The notes under the pieces are model-generated. The model ran no database searches and was not told where the DNA came from. It worked only from the letters and a program-made list of their open reading frames with translations. Below, piece by piece: positions 7,519-15,308 of a stretch of 64,000 bases of DNA. How positions within the stretch are numbered: position 1 is the stretch's first letter; every line of letters begins with the position of its first letter. Source of the stretch: an uncultured Flavobacteriales bacterium (GTDB taxonomy: Bacteria > Bacteroidota > Bacteroidia > Flavobacteriales_G > Salibacteraceae); assembly GCA_943788145.1 (NCBI GenBank), contig CALSPD010000022.1, positions 1 through 64,000 of the forward strand. Direction: 5' to 3'. The position numbers and the translations under genes are program-made.

Positions 7519-8778
7519 ATGAAGTTTGAACAGTATCGAATAGCGGAAGGTATCAAGACAAGTATTGCAAAGCTCGGCTATAAAAAACCGACTGACATTC
7601 AATATAAATCCATCCCGCCTATTCTGAAGGGTGAGGATGTTTTGGCAATTGCTCAAACTGGGACAGGGAAAACTGCAGCTTTCGCTATTCCGATTCTGCA
7701 CTTATTACAAGAACGAAAGGTCGATCGAAGGCCGAATGGCATCAAATGCTTAGTCATGACTCCTACGCATGAATTAGCGATCCAAGTGTTCGAAGTATTT
7801 CAATCCTTGGGGAAACACACAAGAGTCACAAGTTATTGTCTGCACGGTGGAGTAGAACAAGCTCCGCAAATTGCAAAACTCGAAGAAGGAGTTGATATTT
7901 TAGTTGTAACTCCGGGCCGCATGTTCGACTTATTGAGTCAAGGTTCATTGAACCTAAAGCGCGTTGAAATTCTCGTATTAGACGAAGCTGATCACATGCT
8001 CGATTTAGGGTTTATAAAAGATATAAGAGATGTGATGCGCCACATACCCGAGCATCGTCAAACGTTATTCTTTTCGGCTACCATTAATGAGGAGATTAAG
8101 AAATTGGCATACTCTTTAGTGCGAAATGCCATTCGAATTCAAATCTCACCGAACGACCCAGTTGCAAAAAATATTGAGCACGCTGTCGCTTTTATCGAAA
8201 TGGAGGATAAGCGGTTTTTTATGGAAGGTTTGGTGACAAATAATCCCGATAAGAAAATGTTGGTATTTGTGCGCACTAAGGTGAGAGCCGAACGTGTGAA
8301 AGCTGCCATGGCACGTGTTAACATCATCACAGATACCATACATAGTGATAAAACACATGAAGAGCGTGAACGAACGATGAGTTACTTCCGTTCTGGTGCG
8401 CTTAAAATTCTTATCGCCACGGATGTCAGTGCTAGGGGCATAGATATTCCTAATGTTGAATTTGTAATAAACTACGATTTACCAGAATCGTCTGATCAAT
8501 ATGTGCATCGCGTTGGACGAACGGGTCGAGGATCAAACAAAGGGCAAGCATATTCGTTTTGCAGTGCTGAAGAAAAAACCATTCTAGAAGAGATTGAAAC
8601 TAACCTAGGCAAGCCCATTGAGCGATTGATGGTTACGAAAACCGAGTACCAGCATACTTTAGAGAGTTCAATAGAAAGTGCTTCGCACGACTGGAAATCC
8701 CTCATTGATGAAAATGAAGCCTTCCTAGCCGAAAAGAAAAAGAAGAAAGCTAAAGCCAAGTCTAAGAAGAAGAAATAG
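7519..8778 (+). CDS. DEAD-box RNA helicase, RhlE-like
   Basis: The 419-residue ATP-dependent RNA helicase carries all core motifs: Q-motif (KPTDIQ), I AQTGTGKT, Ia PTHELA (His in place of the usual Arg), Ib TPGR, II LDEADH, III SAT, V ARGID, VI HRVGRTGR. After the core there is a short helical segment and a lysine-rich tail (residues about 400-419). Such basic tails anchor helicases to RNA or ribosomal particles. Expected roles are ribosome assembly or unwinding of cold-stabilised mRNA. The stop is 3 bases from the stop of the converging cphA fragment. Confidence 0.93.
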   Translation: MKFEQYRIAEGIKTSIAKLGYKKPTDIQYKSIPPILKGEDVLAIAQTGTGKTAAFAIPILHLLQERKVDRRPNGIKCLVMTPTHELAIQVFEVFQSLGKHTRVTSYCLHGGVEQAPQIAKLEEGVDILVVTPGRMFDLLSQGSLNLKRVEILVLDEADHMLDLGFIKDIRDVMRHIPEHRQTLFFSATINEEIKKLAYSLVRNAIRIQISPNDPVAKNIEHAVAFIEMEDKRFFMEGLVTNNPDKKMLVFVRTKVRAERVKAAMARVNIITDTIHSDKTHEERERTMSYFRSGALKILIATDVSARGIDIPNVEFVINYDLPESSDQYVHRVGRTGRGSNKGQAYSFCSAEEKTILEEIETNLGKPIERLMVTKTEYQHTLESSIESASHDWKSLIDENEAFLAEKKKKKAKAKSKKKK

Positions 8779-8781
8779 GTC

Positions 8782-9069
8782 TTATGCCTTCTTCAGCCTT
8801 TCAACTTCTTCTTCCTTAAACTGCATGACTAGATTGAGCGCATCTGGTACCACATCACTGCATAACACAAGCATAGAGCCTTTTTTGGCATGTTCAAATG
8901 CGTAAATTATGGCTTCACGTTCCGATGGAATAATGGTTATCGGTTTGTTCTGATCGATGGATTTTATTCCATTCAATATCATTTCGATTAACTCTTCTTC
9001 CGTTTTACCACGCAAGTTTTTGTCCTGTCGAATAATGATTTCATCAAACATTTCAGCTGCTACCACTCG
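8782..9069 (-). pseudogene. cphA: Cyanophycin synthetase, C-terminal fragment
   Basis: The frame encodes the last ~95 residues of a cyanophycin synthetase (CphA), the Mur-ligase-like enzyme that polymerises aspartate and arginine. Recognisable parts are AAEMFDEIIIRQDKNLRG, ITIIPSEREAIIYAF and LCSDVVPDALNLVM, ending EEEVERLKKA. The full enzyme is close to 880 residues, so about nine tenths is missing. Homology begins near RVVAAEMF (about 9069); the codons before it belong to another gene read in a different frame. The fragment cannot be active. It is one half of a head-to-tail chimera with the upstream LamG-type gene. Confidence 0.8.
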
Positions 9070-9403
9070 TGGAAGAAATTCCAAGGGAAGGCCCATCAAT
9101 GAAGGTATTACCGGTAAAAAGTAGGCCAGGTATTCCGTTAGCTCTGTTGTTTCTCAGAACTGGTCGGCTACCAGATGTATTTTGTGTGGCATGTCGGCTA
9201 TTTCCGCTTTGATCATTCCATTGCCTCACCTGCTGATTGTTGGCGGCCGCTGTCGTACCTAAATCGGTAAACGTTCCAGCATCGGCACGATACCAAGTGC
9301 TCATGGTTGTCGAGCTCCCAACGCCACCAGGTCCCGTTTGGGCGAAAAGCTGAAGGCAACAACATGACAGTATGAAAGGCAATAAAACTAGCCTAAGTTT
9401 CAT
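9070..9403 (-). pseudogene. N-terminal fragment of a secreted LamG/concanavalin-like protein
   Basis: A signal peptide (MKLRLVLLPFILSCCCLQLFA) opens the frame, followed by TGPGGVG and the beginning of a lectin-like beta-sandwich (WYRADAGTF, WNDQSGNSRHA, RPVLRNN). This opening is common in large Bacteroidota adhesins and T9SS cargo proteins of well over a thousand residues. Here it ends after about 110 residues at the junction with the cphA fragment; the frame itself closes at 9053. The loss of the 3' part of this gene together with the 5' part of cphA is what a single deletion would leave. It could also be an assembly join. Confidence 0.68.
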
Positions 9404-9544
9404 CTAAAAAAGGGGTATAAAACGCGAATATAGGCCAATATTTATCTTCATTTTTACGGGTCTAGAAAATATAAACGAGCGCTAGTACACAGCCTGAATA
9501 ATCCCAATCAAAGCAATATATCTGTTTGATAGACTGCCCAATGG

Positions 9545-11163
9545 CTAGTCAGGAACCACAATCAACTTCAACTCCCTTTTGTATTGAGTCGTGCGCAATC
9601 GGACAATGTACGTTCCGCTCGCCAAGGTATTGGTGTTTATCATTATTCGATCACCCGTAGTTGCTCCACTAAATAGTGACTTCAACTGCTTTCCGTCTAA
9701 ATCAAAAAGGTCGATATATACATCGTTTTTATCAGGTAGATTGAAAAATAGTTCAGTGGTGGACGTGGCTGGGTTAGGGAAGAGGCGAGTCGTGAAATAA
9801 TGCGCACCATCAAGGGGTTCAATGCTCGTTGGCGTTCCACGGTGGATATACACATCAAATACACGTGTGCTCGCATCGCTTTGGGTGCCATCGTTGATGG
9901 TGAAAATATTGGGTTCGCTACTTTCTATGCCACCAACAATATATCCAATCAGGACTTTTTCGGTAGGCAAACTGTTGAGATGCAATATGCCTTGCTCGTC
10001 ATACCAGGTCGTTTGTTCAATGGAGATGAATTCAGCTCCAGAACCCAGAAGTCCGGGCATTTCACCAATTTTAGCTTCTTCCATGCTGTCGTTTGCAAAC
10101 CGAGCGATTTTGCTGATTGTATTCACAAAGGGAACATCTGTATCGTCCACCAATTGATTGTTTTCATCTAAAGTGTAGCGGCTAATGCCTCCAAAAAAGA
10201 CGGTGTGCATAGCCATGTTGCTTTCATCCCAAATGGGAAGGTGAGCGCTGTGGTATTGATTCAGGTATTGATTGAATTCATTGCGTACCGTGTAACCCGT
10301 TTCCACCAAATCGACCGTATTGGCCAAGGCAGATCTACATTTGGTTGGAAAACACCACTAAATATCGTGAAACCTGATTCGCCATTAGCGAAAACTTGTG
10401 GACACATGTTGTAGTCTCTTCGATGGAGGTTGTCGGCATCGGTCCAGGCCGAATATTCGGAAATGCTCAAATTAACGCCATCATCGTTGATCTTGAATTT
10501 TTTGATGGCATCCGTGTAAACCTGCACAAATCCCGGTCCGTGAGTTGGCCCCATTGGATTGTATCGCCCTTCGAATTTTTGTCCTCCGGCTAGGTAATAA
10601 AAGTCGTCCAATCGATCGAGATAGCCACCTGTAACTTGAAGTCGCGTATCGGTTATCTGCCTAAAGTGTGTAGCAATGGCTTGTCCGTTTATAATGGCGT
10701 TCATGACTAAAGGTACGTTGACCGCGCAAAGCTTATCATAGGTGTGGTGATCGGCCTGCGTGCTGCTATATCCGTAGCCGCCAATGATGTATAACATAGA
10801 ATCGCGCTGTTCGAATTGCATGTTCGTTGATTGCAGTTGTTCATACACGGCCTGAGGCAACGTATTTAACGGAGCAGAGTAGGTCATGTTGTTGGTGGGA
10901 TCGATGACATAGGCTAAGACATTGTTGTAAGAAGCCAAAAACGCGTTAAAAGGTTGGCGTTGATGCAAACCATCGGTGCGACCTCCAATCAACAGCCATT
11001 TGTTGTCGAAACTGGCGTGAACAAACGAGTGAAGTCCCGGAATGTCATCCAGCGTAATTTCTTGAATGCTGATGTCAAAGTCTTCTGGCGTTTGAGCCAT
11101 TGCGTTGAAAACGCTGTTTATAGAAACAGTTAGAACAAACAAGGCCTTAAGGGTAGTTTTCAT
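9545..11163 (-). pseudogene. Kelch-like beta-propeller protein with T9SS sorting domain, one frameshift
   Basis: Frames 10261-11163 and 9545-10327 form one protein of about 539 residues. They meet near 10324, where PNVDLP continues as ANTVDLVETGY if one T is added to a TT pair. A signal peptide is present. Kelch-type double glycines recur: LLIGGRTDG, LYIIGGYGY, FYYLAGGQKF and VFFGGISRY, indicating a surface or secreted propeller. The C-terminal ~75 residues (RLFPNPATSTTELFF and on to YKRELKLIVVP) are a T9SS type A sorting signal. The ligand is unknown. The single-base break is probably a consensus error because both halves are well kept. Confidence 0.78.
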
Positions 11164-11362
11164 AAGCGCAAACTTCTGAACTGGCGCTTAGAATTATTGT
11201 GACATTTCGCACACGGTGAAATGAGACTTTAGCGCAACGCTGCAACATAGAAATAGCCAATCTTTCAGAAGCTATTCACAATATGTTTATAATAACTGAA
11301 AAGTGGCTGTTTAGGGATTGGGTAATTCGACCCTACTTTTAGGTCACTAGAAAATCAAGATT

Positions 11363-11527
11363 ATGAATGCAGAACTACAAAGTCAAATCGAGACATTAAG
11401 AGGAACATTAACGGGCAATTTCATGGAAGATATGGAGATTCGAGATCAAATTCACAACCTCGAAATGAAGCTAAATGGAGTAAAGCCAAGCGATTCGCAT
11501 TTTGAGTGTGTGGGTTGCGGTAGCTAA
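11363..11527 (+). CDS. 54-residue microprotein with C-terminal CxGCGS
   Basis: ATG to TAA encodes 54 residues: a short helical region (MNAELQSQIETL, then DQIHNLEMKLNG) and the end SDSHFECVGCGS. Two cysteines spaced CVGC next to the C-terminus suggest a metal or thiol site, although one pair alone would need a partner or dimer to bind zinc or iron. I recall similar tiny proteins ending in FEC-x-GCGS in other Bacteroidota, but not a function. The TTG-started lipoprotein gene begins 3 bases after its stop, so the two are probably translated from one message. Confidence 0.7.
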   Translation: MNAELQSQIETLRGTLTGNFMEDMEIRDQIHNLEMKLNGVKPSDSHFECVGCGS

Positions 11528-11530
11528 GAT

Positions 11531-12175
11531 TTGAAAAGGTTAAAGCATTTCCGTTTCCTCAGGGTGGGAGTTTTTATACTCCTAATTTTCGTCTCATGTC
11601 AAAACCTGCGTTCACAAAAAATCAGCCTTTGTCAGTTATCAGCGGCTACAACTGAAAAGAATGGCGAACTAAATAATAGCATTCTAAGCCTGCGAGCTAG
11701 CATACCCGATTGGTATTATTATCGAGCAGCCGTTGATAGCAAGAAAATCAGTTTTCTGAATCTGTATAAAAACGCCTTGGTTTTCAAGCTAATTGATTCC
11801 CGCGTTACGGACCGCTTAGGCGACATAAACCTTTATGCGGTGAATCATTTTATTATGAGCAGCAGCGAGGAGTTTTATTTCAATGAGTTCTCAAAACACA
11901 TGCCTGACATTGGGTTAGAGGTTGAGTCCAATATGGATGGTTCTCAAGTGAATAGGTATCAAAGTATGAAAGGCCTGTGGTGGTATTACATGAAACTACA
12001 CAGCGATGAAAACCCAGAGCGCAAGACCTATGTCGTTCTAAAAAACTACAATAACAAGTTGTTTTTAATGTATATCGTCAATGATGTGACCGAGGAGCAG
12101 AGGTTAGAGGAGTACATCGAATTACTCGACATCTATGATTGGAACGAAAAGGTCAATATGAAAAAGGATTGTTGA
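11531..12175 (+). CDS. Hypothetical lipoprotein, TTG start, coupled to the CxGCGS microprotein
   Basis: The frame has an in-frame TAA one codon before TTG 11531, so TTG is the earliest possible start and there is no ATG before the signal sequence. Residues 1-23 form a lipoprotein signal (basic start, VGVFILLIFVSC). The rest, about 190 residues, has alternating aromatic and charged stretches (DWYYYRAAVD, MKGLWWYYMKL) and no domain that I recognise. The gap to the microprotein stop is 3 bases, indicating translational coupling. It converges on the ferritin-like gene with one base between stops. Confidence 0.62.
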   Translation: MKRLKHFRFLRVGVFILLIFVSCQNLRSQKISLCQLSAATTEKNGELNNSILSLRASIPDWYYYRAAVDSKKISFLNLYKNALVFKLIDSRVTDRLGDINLYAVNHFIMSSSEEFYFNEFSKHMPDIGLEVESNMDGSQVNRYQSMKGLWWYYMKLHSDENPERKTYVVLKNYNNKLFLMYIVNDVTEEQRLEEYIELLDIYDWNEKVNMKKDC

Positions 12176-12176
12176 T

Positions 12177-12938
12177 CTATTTATTGAATTCCTTAACGAA
12201 CTGCGCTGATAAGGTCTCGGGCAGGGGCTGATGATGTATGTATCGAATCGTGTAAAAGAACTTGTGATACATCTGTCGCATAAATCGATTCATGTCGATA
12301 CCTCCAGCTTTAAAAGCCTTGGAATGAGCAAACCAAATCGCATGAATAGTGGCAAAAAACAAAATACAATACCAGGTAACAGCAAACGCTCGGGCATAAA
12401 TTCCTTTCGATTGAAAAATAGAGAAGAGTCGTTCATTTTGAAACTTTATATGATGACCTTCATCCATTAAAATGTCTCGACAAATGCTTCTAAGCAGCAC
12501 GCAATTAACTGCATCAGAAATTGCCTGGTAATAAACAAGTGCAGCATTTTCAACGATGATAACGGTTATGGTCCAAACTTCCATGCTAGAATTTAGGTGG
12601 CGAATGGTCCTGAAAATCCGATCACCCCAATTCGATTGAATACGCTTTTCACCGACCAAATCAAGGTATTTTCCAAGATTTTCACCGTGTTTTTGTTCTT
12701 CCTGGATAAAAAGTTTGATTGCATCTACATAATGCGGATCATCCAAGTTTTGGGAATGTTTTTCTGCAGCGGCAATTAATTGTTTGCCTTCTGATGTTTC
12801 GCCAAGCTGCCAAGCCTGAAGCGATTCTATAATTTGAGATTTTTCCTGATGGCTAATTGTCGGTGGATTGTTCCAATTGATTCGTTTTTCATGTAGGTTG
12901 ATTTTAAAATGATGAAACCAGAATTCAGAGTCGTGCAT
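12177..12938 (-). CDS. Ferritin-like di-iron protein
   Basis: The 253-residue protein has the helical pattern and spaced ligands of a ferritin-like di-iron carboxylate protein: EEQKHG (E and H) in one helix pair and DEGHHIKF (E and H) in the other, with further glutamates in between (SMEVW, VENAAL). A hydrophobic segment near residues 185-207 (TWYCILFFATIHAIWF) could touch or cross the membrane. That raises the possibility of a lipid or quinone substrate, as in membrane-associated hydroxylases. It is not a classic ferritin, bacterioferritin or MiaE by length and motif. Substrate unknown. Confidence 0.7.
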   Translation of the reverse strand: MHDSEFWFHHFKINLHEKRINWNNPPTISHQEKSQIIESLQAWQLGETSEGKQLIAAAEKHSQNLDDPHYVDAIKLFIQEEQKHGENLGKYLDLVGEKRIQSNWGDRIFRTIRHLNSSMEVWTITVIIVENAALVYYQAISDAVNCVLLRSICRDILMDEGHHIKFQNERLFSIFQSKGIYARAFAVTWYCILFFATIHAIWFAHSKAFKAGGIDMNRFMRQMYHKFFYTIRYIHHQPLPETLSAQFVKEFNK

Positions 12939-13079
12939 ATGATCTTCGTTTAGGGATTAAACGTCTGTTTTACATTCTATTTCACTTTTGTGAGGATTTA
13001 ACAAGGATGTGAACAAAAGATAATTACGTTCGGTAGTTTCGTTTTAACTAATTATCTATAATTTATATTATGTTAAGTA

Positions 13080-13452
13080 ATGTCAGCCGAAACTAAATCA
13101 ACCATCTACCACTTCGAAGATGGAATTCTACATTCAGTCATCAAGCCAGATCGGATCATGACTTTAATGGAAGCAACAGAGAATAGTTCAGCTCGCAAAA
13201 ACTTAGATATAACCTTTCCTGTACCTATTCTGCTCGACATTCGAAATTTAGCAGATATGAGTCTCGAAGCTATTCTAGCAACAGGTAATCAAGCTGATTT
13301 AGGGAATTTTTCAGCTGCTGCCCTTTTAGTCGCTGACACGATTCATGATATTATTGCACGGGAATCAAAACGGTTTAAAAAAAAATACCGTTCCGTACAA
13401 AGTCTTTAAATCGAAGGATTCTGCGCTGAAATGGCTGGCGACATATCGTTAA
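13080..13452 (+). pseudogene. STAS-like small protein (DUF7793 type), frameshifted at an A9 run
   Basis: The first frame (13080-13409) gives IYHFEDGILHSVIKP, VPILLDIRNLADMS and AAALLVADTIHD. These fit a small SpoIIAA/STAS-like fold found in Bacteroidota: beta-strand, LLDIR strand, helix. After nine A (13377-13385) the annotated frame runs into an atypical short tail. With eight A the reading continues NTVPYKVFKSKDSALKWLATYR and stops at 13452, which matches the usual ending of the family (a strand, then a helix with ALxWL). The family name is given from memory. The role is unknown; STAS proteins often act as anti-anti-sigma-like switches. Confidence 0.6.
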
Positions 13453-13453
13453 A

Positions 13454-13945
13454 TTACTTTAACGCTCGCTGGCCTTGGAAATGTTCGAGGTAATAATTCG
13501 GTTTATTTACCAAAGGATTTTCCTGCTCGCCATAACTGAATTCTATGAAGCCAATGTCATAACGACCTTCTCCAATTATAGTGATGTAAAGGGAGTCGTA
13601 TTTGAATTCTTGTTGCGGTATCAGGAAAGATGAATCCGTTTCCAAGTCAAAATAAATCCCAGATTGCATACGCAGTCTATTTGGAATGTTTGGGTCAGCA
13701 ATGACGATGATTTCTTTCGCCACAGACCTTCCAGATTCGATGGACATTCCCTCATAACTCCCCTCATAATTGCGGTTATACAAAAGTTGACAATCGTCTC
13801 CACTGTACCACTTTTCACAAATGCAAGCGTTGTCGTAACAGTATCCTCCGTTTTGGCAATTTATTTTCCTGCAACTATCCCCGCAGCCACAAATTGACAA
13901 GGATGCCAGCGCGAGAAGCAAGGATTTTAGGATTAGGGGTTTCAT
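13454..13945 (-). CDS. Lipoprotein with one EGF-like domain
   Basis: The signal MKPLILKSLLLALASLSICGC gives a lipidated cysteine near residue 21. Residues about 25-54 hold a six-cysteine EGF-like module (CRKINCQNGGYCYD, CICEKWYSG, DDC). The remaining ~105 residues form a beta-rich domain (YEGSYEGMSIE, SLYITIIGEG, IGFIEFSYG) resembling lipocalin-like or transthyretin-type folds but without a firm match. Proteins with this EGF-plus-beta layout are common in Flavobacteriales and are predicted to be surface-exposed. Partners are unknown. It converges on the STAS-like gene, with one base between stops after the frameshift is repaired. Confidence 0.75.
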   Translation of the reverse strand: MKPLILKSLLLALASLSICGCGDSCRKINCQNGGYCYDNACICEKWYSGDDCQLLYNRNYEGSYEGMSIESGRSVAKEIIVIADPNIPNRLRMQSGIYFDLETDSSFLIPQQEFKYDSLYITIIGEGRYDIGFIEFSYGEQENPLVNKPNYYLEHFQGQRALK

Positions 13946-13962
13946 GATTTGGTAAAAATAGA

Positions 13963-13996
13963 TATTAAAAAAGCCACAAATATCTATTTGTGGCTT
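13963..13996 (-). terminator. Rho-independent terminator of the TPR gene
   Basis: A perfect 12-base inverted repeat AAGCCACAAATA / TATTTGTGGCTT is followed on the minus strand by a T-rich stretch. It stands 29 bases after the stop of the TPR gene at 14025. Confidence 0.8.
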
Positions 13997-14024
13997 ACAT
14001 GCTTAAAATCAGTGAATTAATTTG

Positions 14025-15251
14025 CTAATTCTCTAGTTTTTCCTTGATTTCGTTGAACTTATCCATTTGATTCGTTCGCGCGTATATCACCTTTAGTGAT
14101 TGCATGGTTTGAATATCTGTTTCTTTCAATCGGTGTGCCTTTTCCAAATATGGAAGTGCATCGGTTAGCTGCTTTTCAGCCTTGGCTTTAGCTGCTTTAT
14201 ATTTGGCGTCATCTAGGATATTATTCGCATCATTCAACATTTCCGCGCCTTTATTATAGTATAGCGCTCCGAGACTATAGTTGCCGTCAAAATCATCAGG
14301 TGCAATTTCAATCACCATTTTATAATCTGATTCAGCTCTTGCGTAGGCTTTATCGGCCTCAACCAGCTTTGCAGCATCCGTTTTTCCCTCTTCTCTTAAT
14401 GTTGCTTGCTGGTTATCAAGTATGATTCCTCGCGCATACAAGAGCGCCTTATTCTTCGGGTCAATTCCAATGGCTTGATCTAGGTTAATCAAAGCCTTGT
14501 CGTATTCTTTTGACTCTAGATAAACATTGATCTCTTCTTGTATGATGTCCTTGTTGTTTGGCATTTTCTCACGCGCTTCTGTCAAGGTAGCCTTGTATTT
14601 TTCCTTGTTGCCGTTTTCACTATACATGTGCAATAGATCGAGATAACCTTGCTCCGCTCTATAGTTCATATCGATAGCCTTTCTTAGAAAAAGCTCAGCA
14701 TTAGGTGCGTCCCCAGCTAATTTATAGCTCAAGCCAGCATTATATGCAGCTAGTGTATCTGTTTGACCATAGTTTAATTTGATGTCATAACACTTACCAA
14801 AATACTTAGCTGCTTCTGGATAATCCTTCTCGTTGTAGAAATTCACCCCTTCTTGGTAACACCATTTTGACATTTCAGCATGGTGTTGCTTAACCTCAGT
14901 CATGTTGATTTTCTTACTATCTAAATCGATGGCTTTCTCATAAGATTCAACCGAAGTCATTACGGCACCTTTTCTATGATCCTTTAATTCTGGAAAAAGA
15001 GGTGTCTTAGTTTTTTCATTCTCAGCGAAGGAATTCTTATAGATGTTCTCATAGATCAACCCTCGATAATACCATGTTTTGGCGTCCGCCATTGTCTTTT
15101 CGTTAGTCGTGGCTGGCTCTATCTCGGCTTTCGCCTTGACAAGCTCATTGTCGTTCATGTAGTTATAAGCATTCAAGACCTTAGCCCCTTGTGCATTAAT
15201 TAGGTTTACTGTGCCACATAAAAGCGCGCACACAATTACTGATTTCGTCAT
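14025..15251 (-). CDS. Secreted tetratricopeptide-repeat protein downstream of gyrA
   Basis: The 408-residue protein has a signal peptide (residues 1-20, ending INAQG) and at least five TPR-type helix pairs, for example GVNFYNEKDYPEAAKYFGKC, AYNAGLSYKLAGDAPNAELF and LINLDQAIGIDPKNKALLYA. The C-terminal part has a long charged helix (DDAKYKAAKAKAEKQL) before a last TPR. It is probably a periplasmic scaffold. A TPR gene directly behind gyrA is a recurrent arrangement in Bacteroidota. A TACTTTTG box 17 nt before the start suggests that it also has its own promoter in the 57-base gap to gyrA. A strong terminator follows. Confidence 0.85.
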   Translation of the reverse strand: MTKSVIVCALLCGTVNLINAQGAKVLNAYNYMNDNELVKAKAEIEPATTNEKTMADAKTWYYRGLIYENIYKNSFAENEKTKTPLFPELKDHRKGAVMTSVESYEKAIDLDSKKINMTEVKQHHAEMSKWCYQEGVNFYNEKDYPEAAKYFGKCYDIKLNYGQTDTLAAYNAGLSYKLAGDAPNAELFLRKAIDMNYRAEQGYLDLLHMYSENGNKEKYKATLTEAREKMPNNKDIIQEEINVYLESKEYDKALINLDQAIGIDPKNKALLYARGIILDNQQATLREEGKTDAAKLVEADKAYARAESDYKMVIEIAPDDFDGNYSLGALYYNKGAEMLNDANNILDDAKYKAAKAKAEKQLTDALPYLEKAHRLKETDIQTMQSLKVIYARTNQMDKFNEIKEKLEN

Positions 15252-15268
15252 GAATTGGAAATTTGGTT

Positions 15269-15276
15269 CAAAAGTA
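15269..15276 (-). promoter_or_regulatory. Putative -7 box of the TPR gene
   Basis: The minus strand reads TACTTTTG, a perfect TAnnTTTG match, 17 nt before the TPR start and just downstream of the gyrA stop. No TTG is at the right -33 distance. Confidence 0.4.
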
Positions 15277-15308
15277 TGTAATCAACTATAAGGGAAAAGT
15301 GATTCTTA

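Noticed and set aside
9591-10593. Several plus-strand open frames opposite the kelch-type gene
   Set aside because: All are antisense shadows of the propeller coding region, with no signal peptide, motif or promoter of their own.
13377-13385. Programmed ribosomal frameshift at A9
   Set aside because: The site gives only a short alternative tail, and neighbouring genes show the same kind of homopolymer break without any slippery context; an indel error is simpler.
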